DNA of 64,000 nucleotides. It comes from Actinophytocola xanthii. Its GTDB lineage: Bacteria; Actinomycetota; Actinomycetes; Mycobacteriales; Pseudonocardiaceae. Each line of letters begins with the position of its first letter. Within the stretch, counting starts at the first letter, position 1. Location of the stretch: assembly GCF_001921205.1 (NCBI RefSeq), contig NZ_MSIE01000044.1:1-64000 (forward strand), in the 5' to 3' direction. Positions 41,741-50,393 of this stretch are shown here, piece by piece. The translations under genes and the position numbers were made by a program. Under the pieces are notes generated by a model. It was not told the origin of the DNA. It saw nothing but the letters and a program-made list of their open reading frames with translations, and did not search any database.

Positions 41741-42944
41741 GCGCCGGCTCGGGCACGCGCTCGCGGCCGACCAGCCGTCGTCCCCACCGCTGCGCCGGCG
41801 CCTCGACGTACCGGTAGGTCAGCACGCACAGCGGCAGCAGCACGGCGTAGAACCCGACCTCGAGCACCAGGTTGTTCTGCCGCCCGCGGCCGATCGTGGC
41901 GTCGCTCACCGCCAGCAGCACAGGGTGCACCAGGTAGACCGAGTAGCTGATCGTCCCCAGGCCGGTCAGCCAGCGCGGCAGCCGTCGGTGGCGCAGCGCC
42001 AGGCCGACCCCGAAGGTCAGTACGGCCAGCAGGAACGCCGCGATCCAGCCGCGCCGGGTGAACTAGGCCCCGTCGCCCTACAGGTACGCGCTGGCCACCG
42101 CACAGGTGACCACCACGAGCGCGACGCCGGCCGCGTACCGCGGGCTCCGCTGTCCGCTCTCGGCCCGTCGCACGGCCGTGCCGAGGAACATCACGGCGAG
42201 GATCACCAGGCCCTCCCACAGGGGGACCGTGCCGTTCAACGCGACCAGGACCAGCGCCAGCACCCCGCCCAGCACGCCGCCGAACACCCGCACCGCGGGC
42301 GGTCCCACGCTCGCACAGCAGACGGCGACCACCATCGCGGCCGAGGCCAGCGCGACCAGCGTGCCGGTGCCGACCGCGGCGGACAGGGCCGAGCCCGGGA
42401 CCAGGACGCCCGCCGTCACCCCCATCACCGCCGTCCCCGCCAGGATGAGGGCGACCGCCGCCGACCGCTGGTGCAGCCGGACCGTGAAAAGCCCCACGAC
42501 CAGCAGGTAGAAGGCCATCTCGTAGGAGAGCGTCCACAGGACGAGCAGGAGGTTGGGCGTTCCCAGCAGCTCCTGGAGCAGGGTGACGTGGGCGAGGGCC
42601 GCGGACGCGGCGCTCTGCTCGCCGAACCCGCGGACCTTCGCCGCGCCCAGCAGGCCGGCGACGAGGACGGCGGCGACCACGGCCAGCCACAACGGGTAGA
42701 TGCGGAACACCCGTCCGAGCCAGAAGCCGCGGACGCTTCCCCGCCGCTCGAGTGATGCGGGGATGATGTAGCCGCTCACCAGGAAGAACACCATGATGCC
42801 GTACCTACTGGTGTTGAACTCCGGGATCAGCTCCTGCCGGAGCTCGGGCATGAAGGCGTAGGACGAGTGGTCGAACACCACGACCAGGGCCGCGACGCCG
42901 CGCAGGGCGTCCAGCCAGTCCAGCCGTGCCCGGTTCCGGTCCAT
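41715..42944 (-). pseudogene. Acyltransferase 3 (OafA/YrhL type) interrupted by two in-frame amber codons
   Basis: The first 288 residues are a normal O-acyltransferase start: WLDALRGVAALVVVFDHSSY, VFFLVSGYIIP and FRIYPLWLA with ~8 membrane helices. The frame then meets TAG at 42078-42080, four codons (Gly-Asp-Gly-Ala), TAG at 42063-42065, and continues without frameshift (FTRRGWIAAFLL ... GTISYSVYLVHP ... YRYVEAPAQRW) to a normal family end at 41715. Both stops fit single-base changes of Tyr TAC. The family acetylates wall or surface sugars. It is either a recent pseudogene, a sequencing artefact, or read through. Confidence 0.85.
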
Positions 42945-43153
42945 ACGTAAGGGACGCGTTCGGCCCGGTCGACGTTGACAGCGCGGGCCGGTCTCTTTCT
43001 CCGCCGAGCGCCCGCGGCGCGTTTCCTGTTTCGCGCCGAATATAGCTACGTGGAAACTACTTGCTGCATTTCCGGAATTGGCTGATGCTCTTGGTGGGCC
43101 CAGTCAGAAACCCCCGGGGGATCAAAAAACGGAAACGTCAACGGAGGACTGTC

Positions 43154-43333
43154 ATGTCCATTTCTCGTACGTCCCGAATTGTTTCGGGAGTCGTTTCGGC
43201 GGCCGGTGCGGCCGCCGTCGTCCTGGTGGCGCCGATCCTCGCGGCCACCGTGGCCGTGGCCGACGGCGACTCCGGGCAGACCCCGCCGCCCCCGCCGCCG
43301 CCCACCAGCGACGGGCACAGCTGGGGTGACTGA
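43154..43333 (+). CDS. Small secreted proline-rich peptide precursor
   Basis: 59 residues. A signal peptide (basic ISRTSRI, then a long Ala/Val hydrophobic core) ends at AVA, leaving a mature peptide of about 23 residues: acidic start, seven prolines, and the end SDGHSWGD. No family recognised. GGAGG six bases before the ATG and an AT-richer 5' region support real expression. It converges on the SARP regulator gene 55 bp away; a functional link is speculative. Confidence 0.7.
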   Translation: MSISRTSRIVSGVVSAAGAAAVVLVAPILAATVAVADGDSGQTPPPPPPPTSDGHSWGD

Positions 43334-43388
43334 GGGACCAACGGTGCCGGCCGGCCGGGCCCGGCCTCGCGGTGGGGCACCGCGGGGA

Positions 43389-46364
43389 TCAGTCCCGGTC
43401 GCCGGCGCAGGCGCAGTCGAGGCGGTCCAGCTCCGAGCGGAGCCGGCGGCCCTCGGGCAGTTCGAGGTCGTCGAACTCGGCCTCGGCGCTGCGCCAGTGC
43501 TCGGCCGCCCGCGCGTGGTCGTCGACCGAGTGCAGGATGCGGGCGAGGGCGAGGTCGGCCCTCGCCCGCTGCGCGCGGTCCCCGATCTCGGTGGCCAGCG
43601 CCAGGCCGGCCCGCAGCTCGCGGAGCGCGCCCGACAGGTCGCCCCTGGCCAGCCGGGTGGCTCCCTGGTCGAGGTGCAGCTGGATCCGCAGCGACGGGTC
43701 GGGTTCCGGGCAGGCCGCCGCGGCCAGTTCGTGGTGGCGGGTCGCCTCGTCCAGCCGGCCGAGGCGGCGGTAGGCGTTGGCGAGGTTCGTGAGCGCGTAG
43801 GCCGCGGCGACGCTGTCGCCCATGTCGACGGCGAGCGCGCGCGCCTCCTGGTGGTTGGCCAGGGCCTGGTCGACCCGGCCGAGCCGCTGGCGGACCGAGC
43901 CCAGGTTGTCCAGCGTGTTCGCCAGGCCGGCCCGGTGGTCGATCGCGCGGAGCAGCGGTATCGCGGCCAGCTGCCGGCGTTCGGCCGACTCGAGCTCGCC
44001 GTGCATCTCGTCGAGGTACCCGAGATGGCTGAGCGCATGGGCCTGGCCGCGCCGGTGCCCGATCTCCTCGTACTTGACCAGCGCGGCCTCGAAGTGCGCC
44101 ATCGCGCGGCGGTGCATCCCCTGGTCGATCGCCACCAGGGCGATGCCGCACAGGCCGTCAGCCTCGCCCCGCACGTCGCCGAGTCGGATCAGCTTCGGCA
44201 GCGCCGCGGCGGCGAGCTCGAGGGCGTGGTCGAGCTCACCGGCCCGCCAGCGGGCCGTGGACAGCCGCAGCAGCACGCGCGCGTGGCCCTCGAGGTTGTC
44301 CGGGTCGCCCGCGGTGACCTCCCTGGCCAGCTCGAGTGTCTCGATCCACTCGCCCAGCCTGGCCGTGGTGTGGAAGTAGCGCCACAGCAGCAGGGCGAGC
44401 CGCCAGGTGTGGTCCGGGTGGTCGTGCTTGGCGGCGTGGCGCACGGCCGCCAGCAGGTTCGGCCACTCCGCGCCGAGCCAGTCCAGTGCCGCCCTCCGGT
44501 CCGCGAACACGGGGGCCGCCACGTGTCTCGTGTCCACCCGCGGCTGCTGGTCGCGGTCGAACGGGAACGCCGTGGTGATCGCGGCGTGCGTGGCGGCCAG
44601 GTAGAAGTCCAGGAGGCGCTCGAGCGCCGCGCGGTGCTCGGCCGGGTCGGGCGGGGGCAGGGCGCAGGAGGCGAAGCTCTTCAGCGGGTCGAGCATGCGG
44701 TAGCGCTCGGGACGGGACTCCTCGACCAGGCTCGCCTGGTACAGAGCCTCGAGCAGCGCCCTGGCCCGGTGGACCTCGCCGCCCAGCATCGCCGCGGCGG
44801 CCTCCGGCCCGAGGTCGTGGCCGGGCAGATGCCCGACCAGCCGGAACAGCGTGCGCTGCGGCTGCTCGAGCTGCTGGTAGGAGACCAGGTACGCGGCCAC
44901 CCCGGCGTCGTCGAACCCGCCGTTGGGGTTCCACGGACCGGCCTCGCCGAGCAGCCGGAGCAGGTGGTCCAGGGGCCAGGCGGGGTGCCTGCGGAACTGG
45001 GAGGCGACGATCGTGATCTGCAGCGGCACCCGTCCGCACCGCGCCACGACCTCGCGCACCCGCTCGGTCCACCCGGTCAGCCGTCTTGCGCCGGCCAGGG
45101 ACCGGAACAGCTCGACGGCCTCCGCCTCCGGCATCGGGTCGAGCCGCAGCGAGTCGGCCACGTCGAGGTCGCCGACCCGGCGGCTGGTGACGATGGCCAT
45201 GCACGCCGGTGCGTTCGGCAGCAGCGCGCGTACCTGCTCCTCCGAGCCGGCGTTGTCGAGCACGACGAGCGTGCGGGTGCCGGCCAGCTCGTCCTGGTAC
45301 AGCGCGGCCCGCTCGCGCAGCGTCCGTGGTACCTGCTCGGGCGGCACGCCGAGCTCGGCCAGCAGCTCGCCCAGGGCCTCGGTCGGCGTGGTGGGCCGCA
45401 CCTGTGGGGTGAACCCGTTCAACGACACGAACAGCCGCGCGTCGGTGAACCGGTCGCGGAGCCGGTGGGCCGCCTCGACGGCCAGCGAGGTCTTGCCCAC
45501 CCCCGGTGGCCCGCTGACCCAGACCACGGCCGGGCCAGCGCGGTCGCGACCGGGCGCCAGGGCCTCGATCTCGGCCAGCTCCTCGCGGCGGCCGGTGAAG
45601 CGGCCGGACCGGGGCGGCAGGTCGCCGCGGGGCGGGCCGTACCTGGCCTGCCTGGCCAGGCTCTGCAGCTCCGGCGGGACGGTCATGCCGTAGGCCTCCA
45701 TCGACCGTTCGGTGCGCCGGTAGACCTCCAGCGCCCGGGCCCGGTCGCCGTTGCCGAGCAGCGCACGCATCAGCAGGACGGCGAGGCGCTCGTGCGTGGG
45801 GTCCTTGTCCACCAGCGGGCGCAGCCGGTCCCGCACCCAGCGGTGGTTCCCGGACGCCAACTCCAGCTCCGCGAGGTCGCCGACCGCGTCGCGCAGTGCG
45901 TCGTCCGGCGCCAGCACCCCGCTGCCCCCGACCCGGTCGATGTCCAGGCCGTCCAGGAAATCCCCCCGCCACAGCGCCACCGCCTCGTGCAGGAGCCGCG
46001 TCGCGCCCGCCGGGTCGTCCCGGCGCCTGGCCGCGGCGGCGCCGGCGCAGAGCTTGTGGAACCGCACGGTGTCCAGCGCGTCCTCGTCGAGCTCGAGCCG
46101 ATATCCGGTGGGGGTGGTCAGAATGGCGACGTCGTCCGCTCCGGCGTCGCGGAACACGCGCCGGATCTTCGCGATGTAACCGATGATCAGGTTCGATTTG
46201 GGCCGGTTCTCACCCCAGATGATGTCGATCAGCCGCTCGCCGGGGACCGGCGTGTTCGCATGCAGCAGCAGGACCGCCAGCGCGTGCCGTTGCTGCAGGT
46301 CACCGAGTTCCACCTGGGCGCCGTCGTGCCATGCCTCGAACGGTCCCAGCAGCCGGAATTCCAT
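43389..46364 (-). CDS. AfsR/SARP-family regulator (winged helix - BTAD - NB-ARC - TPR)
   Basis: 991 residues. The N-terminal OmpR-like DNA-binding domain (MEFRLLGPFEAW to TTPTGYRL) is followed by a BTAD dimerisation domain (~95-245), an NB-ARC ATPase with P-loop GPPGVGKTSL near residue 285 and VLDNAGSEEQVRALL, and C-terminal TPRs (~660-960). AfsR-type proteins activate secondary metabolism through direct-repeat operators. ATG 46364 begins MEFRLLG, the standard family start. The candidate operator lies 90 bp upstream. Confidence 0.93.
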   Translation of the reverse strand: MEFRLLGPFEAWHDGAQVELGDLQQRHALAVLLLHANTPVPGERLIDIIWGENRPKSNLIIGYIAKIRRVFRDAGADDVAILTTPTGYRLELDEDALDTVRFHKLCAGAAAARRRDDPAGATRLLHEAVALWRGDFLDGLDIDRVGGSGVLAPDDALRDAVGDLAELELASGNHRWVRDRLRPLVDKDPTHERLAVLLMRALLGNGDRARALEVYRRTERSMEAYGMTVPPELQSLARQARYGPPRGDLPPRSGRFTGRREELAEIEALAPGRDRAGPAVVWVSGPPGVGKTSLAVEAAHRLRDRFTDARLFVSLNGFTPQVRPTTPTEALGELLAELGVPPEQVPRTLRERAALYQDELAGTRTLVVLDNAGSEEQVRALLPNAPACMAIVTSRRVGDLDVADSLRLDPMPEAEAVELFRSLAGARRLTGWTERVREVVARCGRVPLQITIVASQFRRHPAWPLDHLLRLLGEAGPWNPNGGFDDAGVAAYLVSYQQLEQPQRTLFRLVGHLPGHDLGPEAAAAMLGGEVHRARALLEALYQASLVEESRPERYRMLDPLKSFASCALPPPDPAEHRAALERLLDFYLAATHAAITTAFPFDRDQQPRVDTRHVAAPVFADRRAALDWLGAEWPNLLAAVRHAAKHDHPDHTWRLALLLWRYFHTTARLGEWIETLELAREVTAGDPDNLEGHARVLLRLSTARWRAGELDHALELAAAALPKLIRLGDVRGEADGLCGIALVAIDQGMHRRAMAHFEAALVKYEEIGHRRGQAHALSHLGYLDEMHGELESAERRQLAAIPLLRAIDHRAGLANTLDNLGSVRQRLGRVDQALANHQEARALAVDMGDSVAAAYALTNLANAYRRLGRLDEATRHHELAAAACPEPDPSLRIQLHLDQGATRLARGDLSGALRELRAGLALATEIGDRAQRARADLALARILHSVDDHARAAEHWRSAEAEFDDLELPEGRRLRSELDRLDCACAGDRD

Positions 46365-46450
46365 AACCTGTCTCCCCAGTCTCGGCCGTTGGAGGCAATA
46401 CCAACATCCGCGCACCCGCCGTTGTGTCACCGTCCGATCTCTTCTTGGTC

Positions 46451-46479
46451 CACATGTTCTCCACGTGTTCTCCGCACGC
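46451..46479. promoter_or_regulatory. 11-bp-period direct repeats, candidate SARP operator
   Basis: CACATGTTCTC (46451-46461) and CACGTGTTCTC (46462-46472), then CGCACGC in the same phase. Heptamers spaced 11 bp are the usual SARP/OmpR-type binding pattern. Confidence 0.5.
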
Positions 46480-46486
46480 TGGGTGA

Positions 46487-47020
46487 ATGGCTGTCCTGCT
46501 GTATCTGGTGTGCGACGTGTCAATGTCGGTCACGAGCGATCTCGAGCAGCTCAACGAGGACCTGGGGGAGTTTCGGCGTGCACTGCTCGCCGATCCCACG
46601 GGCGCGGCCAGCCGGCTGTCCGTGATCGCGTTCTCCGGCACAGCCGAGGTCCTGCTGCCCCTCTCACCCGTGGTCGAGATCGCCGAGATGCCGCTGCTGC
46701 GACCCGGTTCGGCGACCAACTTCGGCCCGGCCTTCACGCTCCTGCGCGAGACCATGGCGCGGGACCTGGACGGGCTCGCCGCCGTCGAGCGCCGGCCGGC
46801 CGTGCTCTTCCTGTCCGACGGGCAGCCGAGCGACCCGGCGAGCTGGCCGCCGACCTACGCCGACCTGGCCGCGCTCGGTCCGGTCGTGGTCGCGCTCGCC
46901 GTGGGGGAGGCGGAGCTGTCGACCCTGCGCCGGATCGGCACCGGCGGGGTGGTCCGCCGCCGGGCACTCGTCGGGCCGGGAACCGCGCTGGTCTCGTGGG
47001 TCCGGGAACTGACCAGATGA
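46487..47020 (+). CDS. vWA-domain protein (TerY-like)
   Basis: 177 residues making a single von Willebrand factor A domain. The MIDAS metal site is intact: DVSMS (DxSxS), the Thr in GSATNFGPAF and the Asp in LFLSDGQPSD. Similar to TerY and vWA proteins of tellurite-resistance and conflict-type systems, but no TerD or MoxR gene is near. ATG 46487. It may be divergently regulated with the SARP gene. Confidence 0.87.
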   Translation: MAVLLYLVCDVSMSVTSDLEQLNEDLGEFRRALLADPTGAASRLSVIAFSGTAEVLLPLSPVVEIAEMPLLRPGSATNFGPAFTLLRETMARDLDGLAAVERRPAVLFLSDGQPSDPASWPPTYADLAALGPVVVALAVGEAELSTLRRIGTGGVVRRRALVGPGTALVSWVRELTR

Positions 47021-47112
47021 CCGCGGCGTGGTTCATGGTCCTTCCACATCTGATCCATCGAGCTCGGGCAGGGTGGCCGGCGCCAGGGCTCACGGGAGCG
47101 GAGGAGATCTCG

Positions 47113-47127
47113 ATGGAGATCCACTGA
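47113..47127 (+). CDS. Four-codon uORF MEIH
   Basis: GGAGGAG six bases before ATG GAG ATC CAC TGA, ending 21 bases before the next gene. It may be chance. Confidence 0.15.
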   Translation: MEIH

Positions 47128-47148
47128 ACACGTCGGGAGGACGAGACG

Positions 47149-48096
47149 ATGGGTTTCCTGGCGGTGCTGGTGGCTGAGCTCAAGATCTTGCGCAAGGGCA
47201 ACGGCGTGTTCGCCGGGGATCTCCGGGGCCGGATCGGTCCGGGGTTGCGCGTCGCCTGCCGCGTGACCGAGCAGGACGGCCCGGGGGACGTGCGCCGCAA
47301 GGTGGCGGCCACCCTGGAGCGCTGTGCCGCGGCACTGCCGCCGGATCTGCGGCTCGCGCTCATGGCGGGCTACGGTCTGCTCCCCGAGGCCCGCCTGCCC
47401 CGGTACGAGGACCGGGTGCGGTGGGTGGCCGACCGGTTGGGCCACGTCCCACGCACCGCCCGCCGCCGCGTCGACGATGCCGTGCAGCACGTCGCCGAGC
47501 AGCTGTACCGGGTCTCCGCGGGCGAGGACGTCCCCCCGCCGGCGGCGTGGCACACGACCGACCTGCGGGTGCTGGTGGCCCTCGACGGCCCGCGGCCCGA
47601 GGTGGTCGAGCAGCGCCGCGTCGTCGCCCACGCCTCGGGCCTCGACGAGCTCGACCTCGCCGTGACGCTCAGCCGCAGGGACCGCTCGATCCCGCCCGCG
47701 CCGGAGGTGTCGGTCCTGCACGGGGGTGTGCTGCGCTGGCGTCGCAGGGAGTCCAGCGAGCGGCTGGGGTTCGCCCTGCGCCTGCCCGAGCCGCTCGCCC
47801 CGGGCGGGGTGCACTCGTTCGGCCTGCGCTACGTGTTCCCGGGGGAGCGGATGTTCCGCCCCTACCTCGCCTGCGTGCCCCGGCGCGCCTGTGACCTGTT
47901 CGACCTGCGGGTTCGGTTCGCGCCTGGGCGTGAGCCGGCCCGGGTCCAGCTGCTGCGTGCCGGCTTCCAGCGCGACGTCGACGACGACGAGTCACCCGGC
48001 GACGAGGTGCCGGTCGACCCCTCGGGAGCGGTCCACGTGCGCTTCCGCGGGCTCGCACCCGGCCTGGCCTACGGGCTGCGCTGGGGCCGGGGATAG
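47149..48096 (+). CDS. Uncharacterised two-domain protein
   Basis: 315 residues. The N-terminal ~115 residues are helical with a pattern I recognise from assorted actinobacterial proteins (LVAELKILRKGNGVF, LRLALMAGYGLLPEA, RTARRRVDDAV). The C-terminal ~180 residues are strand-rich, with the pattern ELDLAVTLSRRDRSIP and FGLRYVFPGERMF. No catalytic motif seen. GGGAGGAC before ATG 47149. It follows the vWA gene by 128 bp on the same strand. Confidence 0.75.
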   Translation: MGFLAVLVAELKILRKGNGVFAGDLRGRIGPGLRVACRVTEQDGPGDVRRKVAATLERCAAALPPDLRLALMAGYGLLPEARLPRYEDRVRWVADRLGHVPRTARRRVDDAVQHVAEQLYRVSAGEDVPPPAAWHTTDLRVLVALDGPRPEVVEQRRVVAHASGLDELDLAVTLSRRDRSIPPAPEVSVLHGGVLRWRRRESSERLGFALRLPEPLAPGGVHSFGLRYVFPGERMFRPYLACVPRRACDLFDLRVRFAPGREPARVQLLRAGFQRDVDDDESPGDEVPVDPSGAVHVRFRGLAPGLAYGLRWGRG

Positions 48097-48099
48097 CCC

Positions 48100-48978
48100 T
48101 CAGCCCTTCCTGCCGACCCCGGCCCAGATGATCTCCTCGCAGGGCAGGGAGGTGGTCCGCGCGCTCGGCCCGGTCTCCTCCGGACGCCACTCGGTGGCCG
48201 GGAGCCAGCCCGGGTCGACGAGGCGGAGATCCCCGAGCAGCGACCTGATCCCGCATCGGGACCGCCAGTGCACGTCGCCGCTGCCGGACCTGTCGAGGAG
48301 CTCCTTGAGGCCGGCCAGCGTTGCCCCGACGTCCTCGGGCACGCCGTCGTCGCTGACGTGGGAGATGGCGACGAACGAGCCCATCGGCAGCAGCTCGCGG
48401 AGCTTGGCGACGGCGGCCGGCACGCACTCCTGGCCCTCGGCGTCCGGCTGGCGCAGGTGGAGGAGGCCGATCAGCAGGAGGCCGACCGGTTCGGCGGGTT
48501 CCAGCAGCTCGGTCTCGACGGCCAGCTGCCAGAGGGCGTCGGGGTCGCGCAGGTCGGCGTCGACCACGGCATGCCGGCAGCGGTCGCCCCGGGCGTCGAG
48601 CAGCAGTTCGGTGTGCGCCACGGCAACCGGGTCGTTGTCGACGTAGACGACGCGGGTCTCCGGCGGGCGGCGCGTCTCGCGGGCCAGCTCGTCCGCCACG
48701 TCGTGGGTGGCACCCGCGTTCGGCACACCCGAGCCGACGTCGAGGAACTGGCGGATCCCCTGGCGCACCATGTGTCGTACCGCCCGGTTGAGGAAGAGGC
48801 GGTGGGCGAACACGATCCGACGCATCAGGGGGAACCGGTCGAGGACCTCGTCGCCGAACGCGCGGTCGACCTCCCAGTTGGCCGTGCCGCCGAGGTAGTA
48901 GTCGTGGACACGCGCGATGCTGGGCGTCTCCAGGTGGACGGTGACCGATGGTGCTGAGCCGGGCTGCCGTTCTGGCAC
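48100..48978 (-). CDS. SAM-dependent methyltransferase, DUF574 (Methyltransf_19) family
   Basis: 292 residues. Opening TPSIARVHDYYLGGTANWEVDR is the family hallmark (core RVHDYYLGGTANW). The SAM site is FLDVGSGVPNAG and the acidic strand VVYVDNDPVA. The family is abundant in Actinomycetes and of unknown substrate. GGAGG seven bases before GTG 48978. It is convergent with the unknown gene ending at 48096 (three-base gap). Confidence 0.9.
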   Translation of the reverse strand: MPERQPGSAPSVTVHLETPSIARVHDYYLGGTANWEVDRAFGDEVLDRFPLMRRIVFAHRLFLNRAVRHMVRQGIRQFLDVGSGVPNAGATHDVADELARETRRPPETRVVYVDNDPVAVAHTELLLDARGDRCRHAVVDADLRDPDALWQLAVETELLEPAEPVGLLLIGLLHLRQPDAEGQECVPAAVAKLRELLPMGSFVAISHVSDDGVPEDVGATLAGLKELLDRSGSGDVHWRSRCGIRSLLGDLRLVDPGWLPATEWRPEETGPSARTTSLPCEEIIWAGVGRKG

Positions 48979-49038
48979 GGCGGCGCCTCCCCTTTGTCGT
49001 CCGCGGAGAATAGGAGATGCTACCGCAATTAGGCGTCC

Positions 49039-49902
49039 TCAGCGTGCTGTCGGAATATTTCCGTGCTGTGCGAGGGCATGAATGAATTTCCGGCTGTCGT
49101 CCTCGGTCAACGCCGCGCGATAAGCCTCGTACCAGTAGGTTTCCCGTTCCTGGACGGCGGTTCGGCCTTTTATGAGACGGCCGTCCAGGTTGAATGGCAC
49201 ATAGACCATGTCGGCCTCCCGGCCGGGCATCCGCAAGCAGGTGAAGTCGGTGTCGATATAGGCGAGCCGGGCGTCGAAGGGCACGATGCGCAGGGAGAAC
49301 TGCGGATACTGGTCGAGCAGGTCGAGCAGGTGACCGGCCTGCTGCCGGATTACGACAGTGCTGCCGCCCGGGGCGCGGTACAGCGAGGACTCGGTGAGCA
49401 GCGCGTGGTAGGGCGGCGGGTTGTCGCGGGTGAACATCCGTCGCCGTTCCTCGCGTGCGCGCAGCACGTCGGTCTCGCCGAGGCAGGCGCCGGCCAGCCG
49501 GGACTGGAGCAGCGCGTACTGCTGGGACTGCAGCTGGAGTGGCGTCCGCTCGCTGTGGAAGGTGAAGATCTCCACGGCCCGCTCCGCGGCGTGCACCAGC
49601 TCGACCAGGTGGCGGTTGGGCGACAGGGCGGCGAGGGCGGGCGCGTCGGGCAGGGTCGCCCAGCCCTCGATCTCCTCCCGGAGCGGCTGCGGCGTGTCGT
49701 AGAACGTCATCAGCGCGTGCAGTTCGTCGGGGGACGGCACCCGGGTGCCGGCTTCGATCCTCGCGATCGTGGGCTGGCTGCGGTCGAGGGCCTCGGCTGC
49801 CTCCTGCTGGGTGCGGCCCGCGTTCTCGCGTGCGCGTCGCAGTGCCGCGGCCCGTCGTTTGGCGCGTTCGGTCGGTCGTCCCGCCACCACGTCCCCCAAC
49901 AC
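49039..49902 (-). CDS. XRE-family regulator with DUF5753 (second copy)
   Basis: 287 residues: HTH RTQQEAAEALDRSQPTIARIEAG (core DRSQPTIARIEAG) and DUF5753 (FTFHSERTPLQLQSQQYALLQ, GSTVVIRQQAGHLLDLLDQ). Start uncertain: GTG 49902 is given; GTGs at 49890 and 49887 are alternatives. A DUF397 gene lies upstream on the same strand, the reverse of the usual order. Confidence 0.88.
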   Translation of the reverse strand: MLGDVVAGRPTERAKRRAAALRRARENAGRTQQEAAEALDRSQPTIARIEAGTRVPSPDELHALMTFYDTPQPLREEIEGWATLPDAPALAALSPNRHLVELVHAAERAVEIFTFHSERTPLQLQSQQYALLQSRLAGACLGETDVLRAREERRRMFTRDNPPPYHALLTESSLYRAPGGSTVVIRQQAGHLLDLLDQYPQFSLRIVPFDARLAYIDTDFTCLRMPGREADMVYVPFNLDGRLIKGRTAVQERETYWYEAYRAALTEDDSRKFIHALAQHGNIPTAR

Positions 49903-50020
49903 CCTCGATGGAATGGCTTGTTCGGCGGGATCATAGGCGACGTGTAACGATCTTTTGCGGGCCGACTAACACTTCGGTGTCGATGCTCCCCGAATGGGCT
50001 AGTTACGATCTACGAATTCG

Positions 50021-50215
50021 TCACCTGCCGTGGCCGAGTCGCCGGACGAACGCCGCCCAGCTCGTGGGGTAGAACCGCAGCTCAGCGCCCGGTTTCTCCT
50101 TCGAGTCGCGCACGCGGACGCGCTGCCGGTCGGCCCGTACCTCGACGCAGTCGTTGAACGGGATCGAGGCGCGTGCGCGTCGCCATCCGGTGTTCGAGGA
50201 AAGGAGGTAAGGCAT
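50021..50215 (-). CDS. DUF397 small protein (upstream of its XRE partner)
   Basis: 64 residues ending with the DUF397 pattern: FNDCVEV, RVRDSKEKPGAELRF, SWAAFVRRL. ATG 50215 has no SD; GGAATATTC repeats directly precede it. It is transcribed toward the XRE gene 118 bp away. An excellent SD-like AAAGGAGG on the other strand (50201-50208) coincides with its first codons. Confidence 0.8.
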   Translation of the reverse strand: MPYLLSSNTGWRRARASIPFNDCVEVRADRQRVRVRDSKEKPGAELRFYPTSWAAFVRRLGHGR

Positions 50216-50244
50216 GCGGAATATTCTGGTACGCGGAATATTCC
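50216..50244. promoter_or_regulatory. Direct repeats GCGGAATATTC, candidate operator
   Basis: GCGGAATATTC at 50216-50226 and 50233-50243, 17 bp apart; each contains the palindrome GAATATTC. They adjoin the DUF397 start codon. Confidence 0.5.
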
Positions 50245-50393
50245 CCGGCAAGACAAAATCCTGGTCACTCCCCGGACAAATCCCGTCCAGGAACGGCGGC
50301 GGGATTCGACCGAGCCTCGAGCGGGTTCGCTTGTGCTGCCGAGGCCCGCTGCTGGATCATCCGAAACGGAGCCGCACGGACACGGGGAACCGG

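Noticed and set aside
43179-46625. 1148-codon open frame on the + strand opposite the SARP gene
   Set aside because: Shadow of the SARP-NB-ARC-TPR gene; no family motif and no RBS.
50214-50393. Upstream start for the UbiB-like gene (AAAGGAGG, ATG 50214)
   Set aside because: The 60-residue extension is unlike the family, and the SD-like bases fall in the DUF397 coding start on the other strand. It cannot be excluded without protein data.
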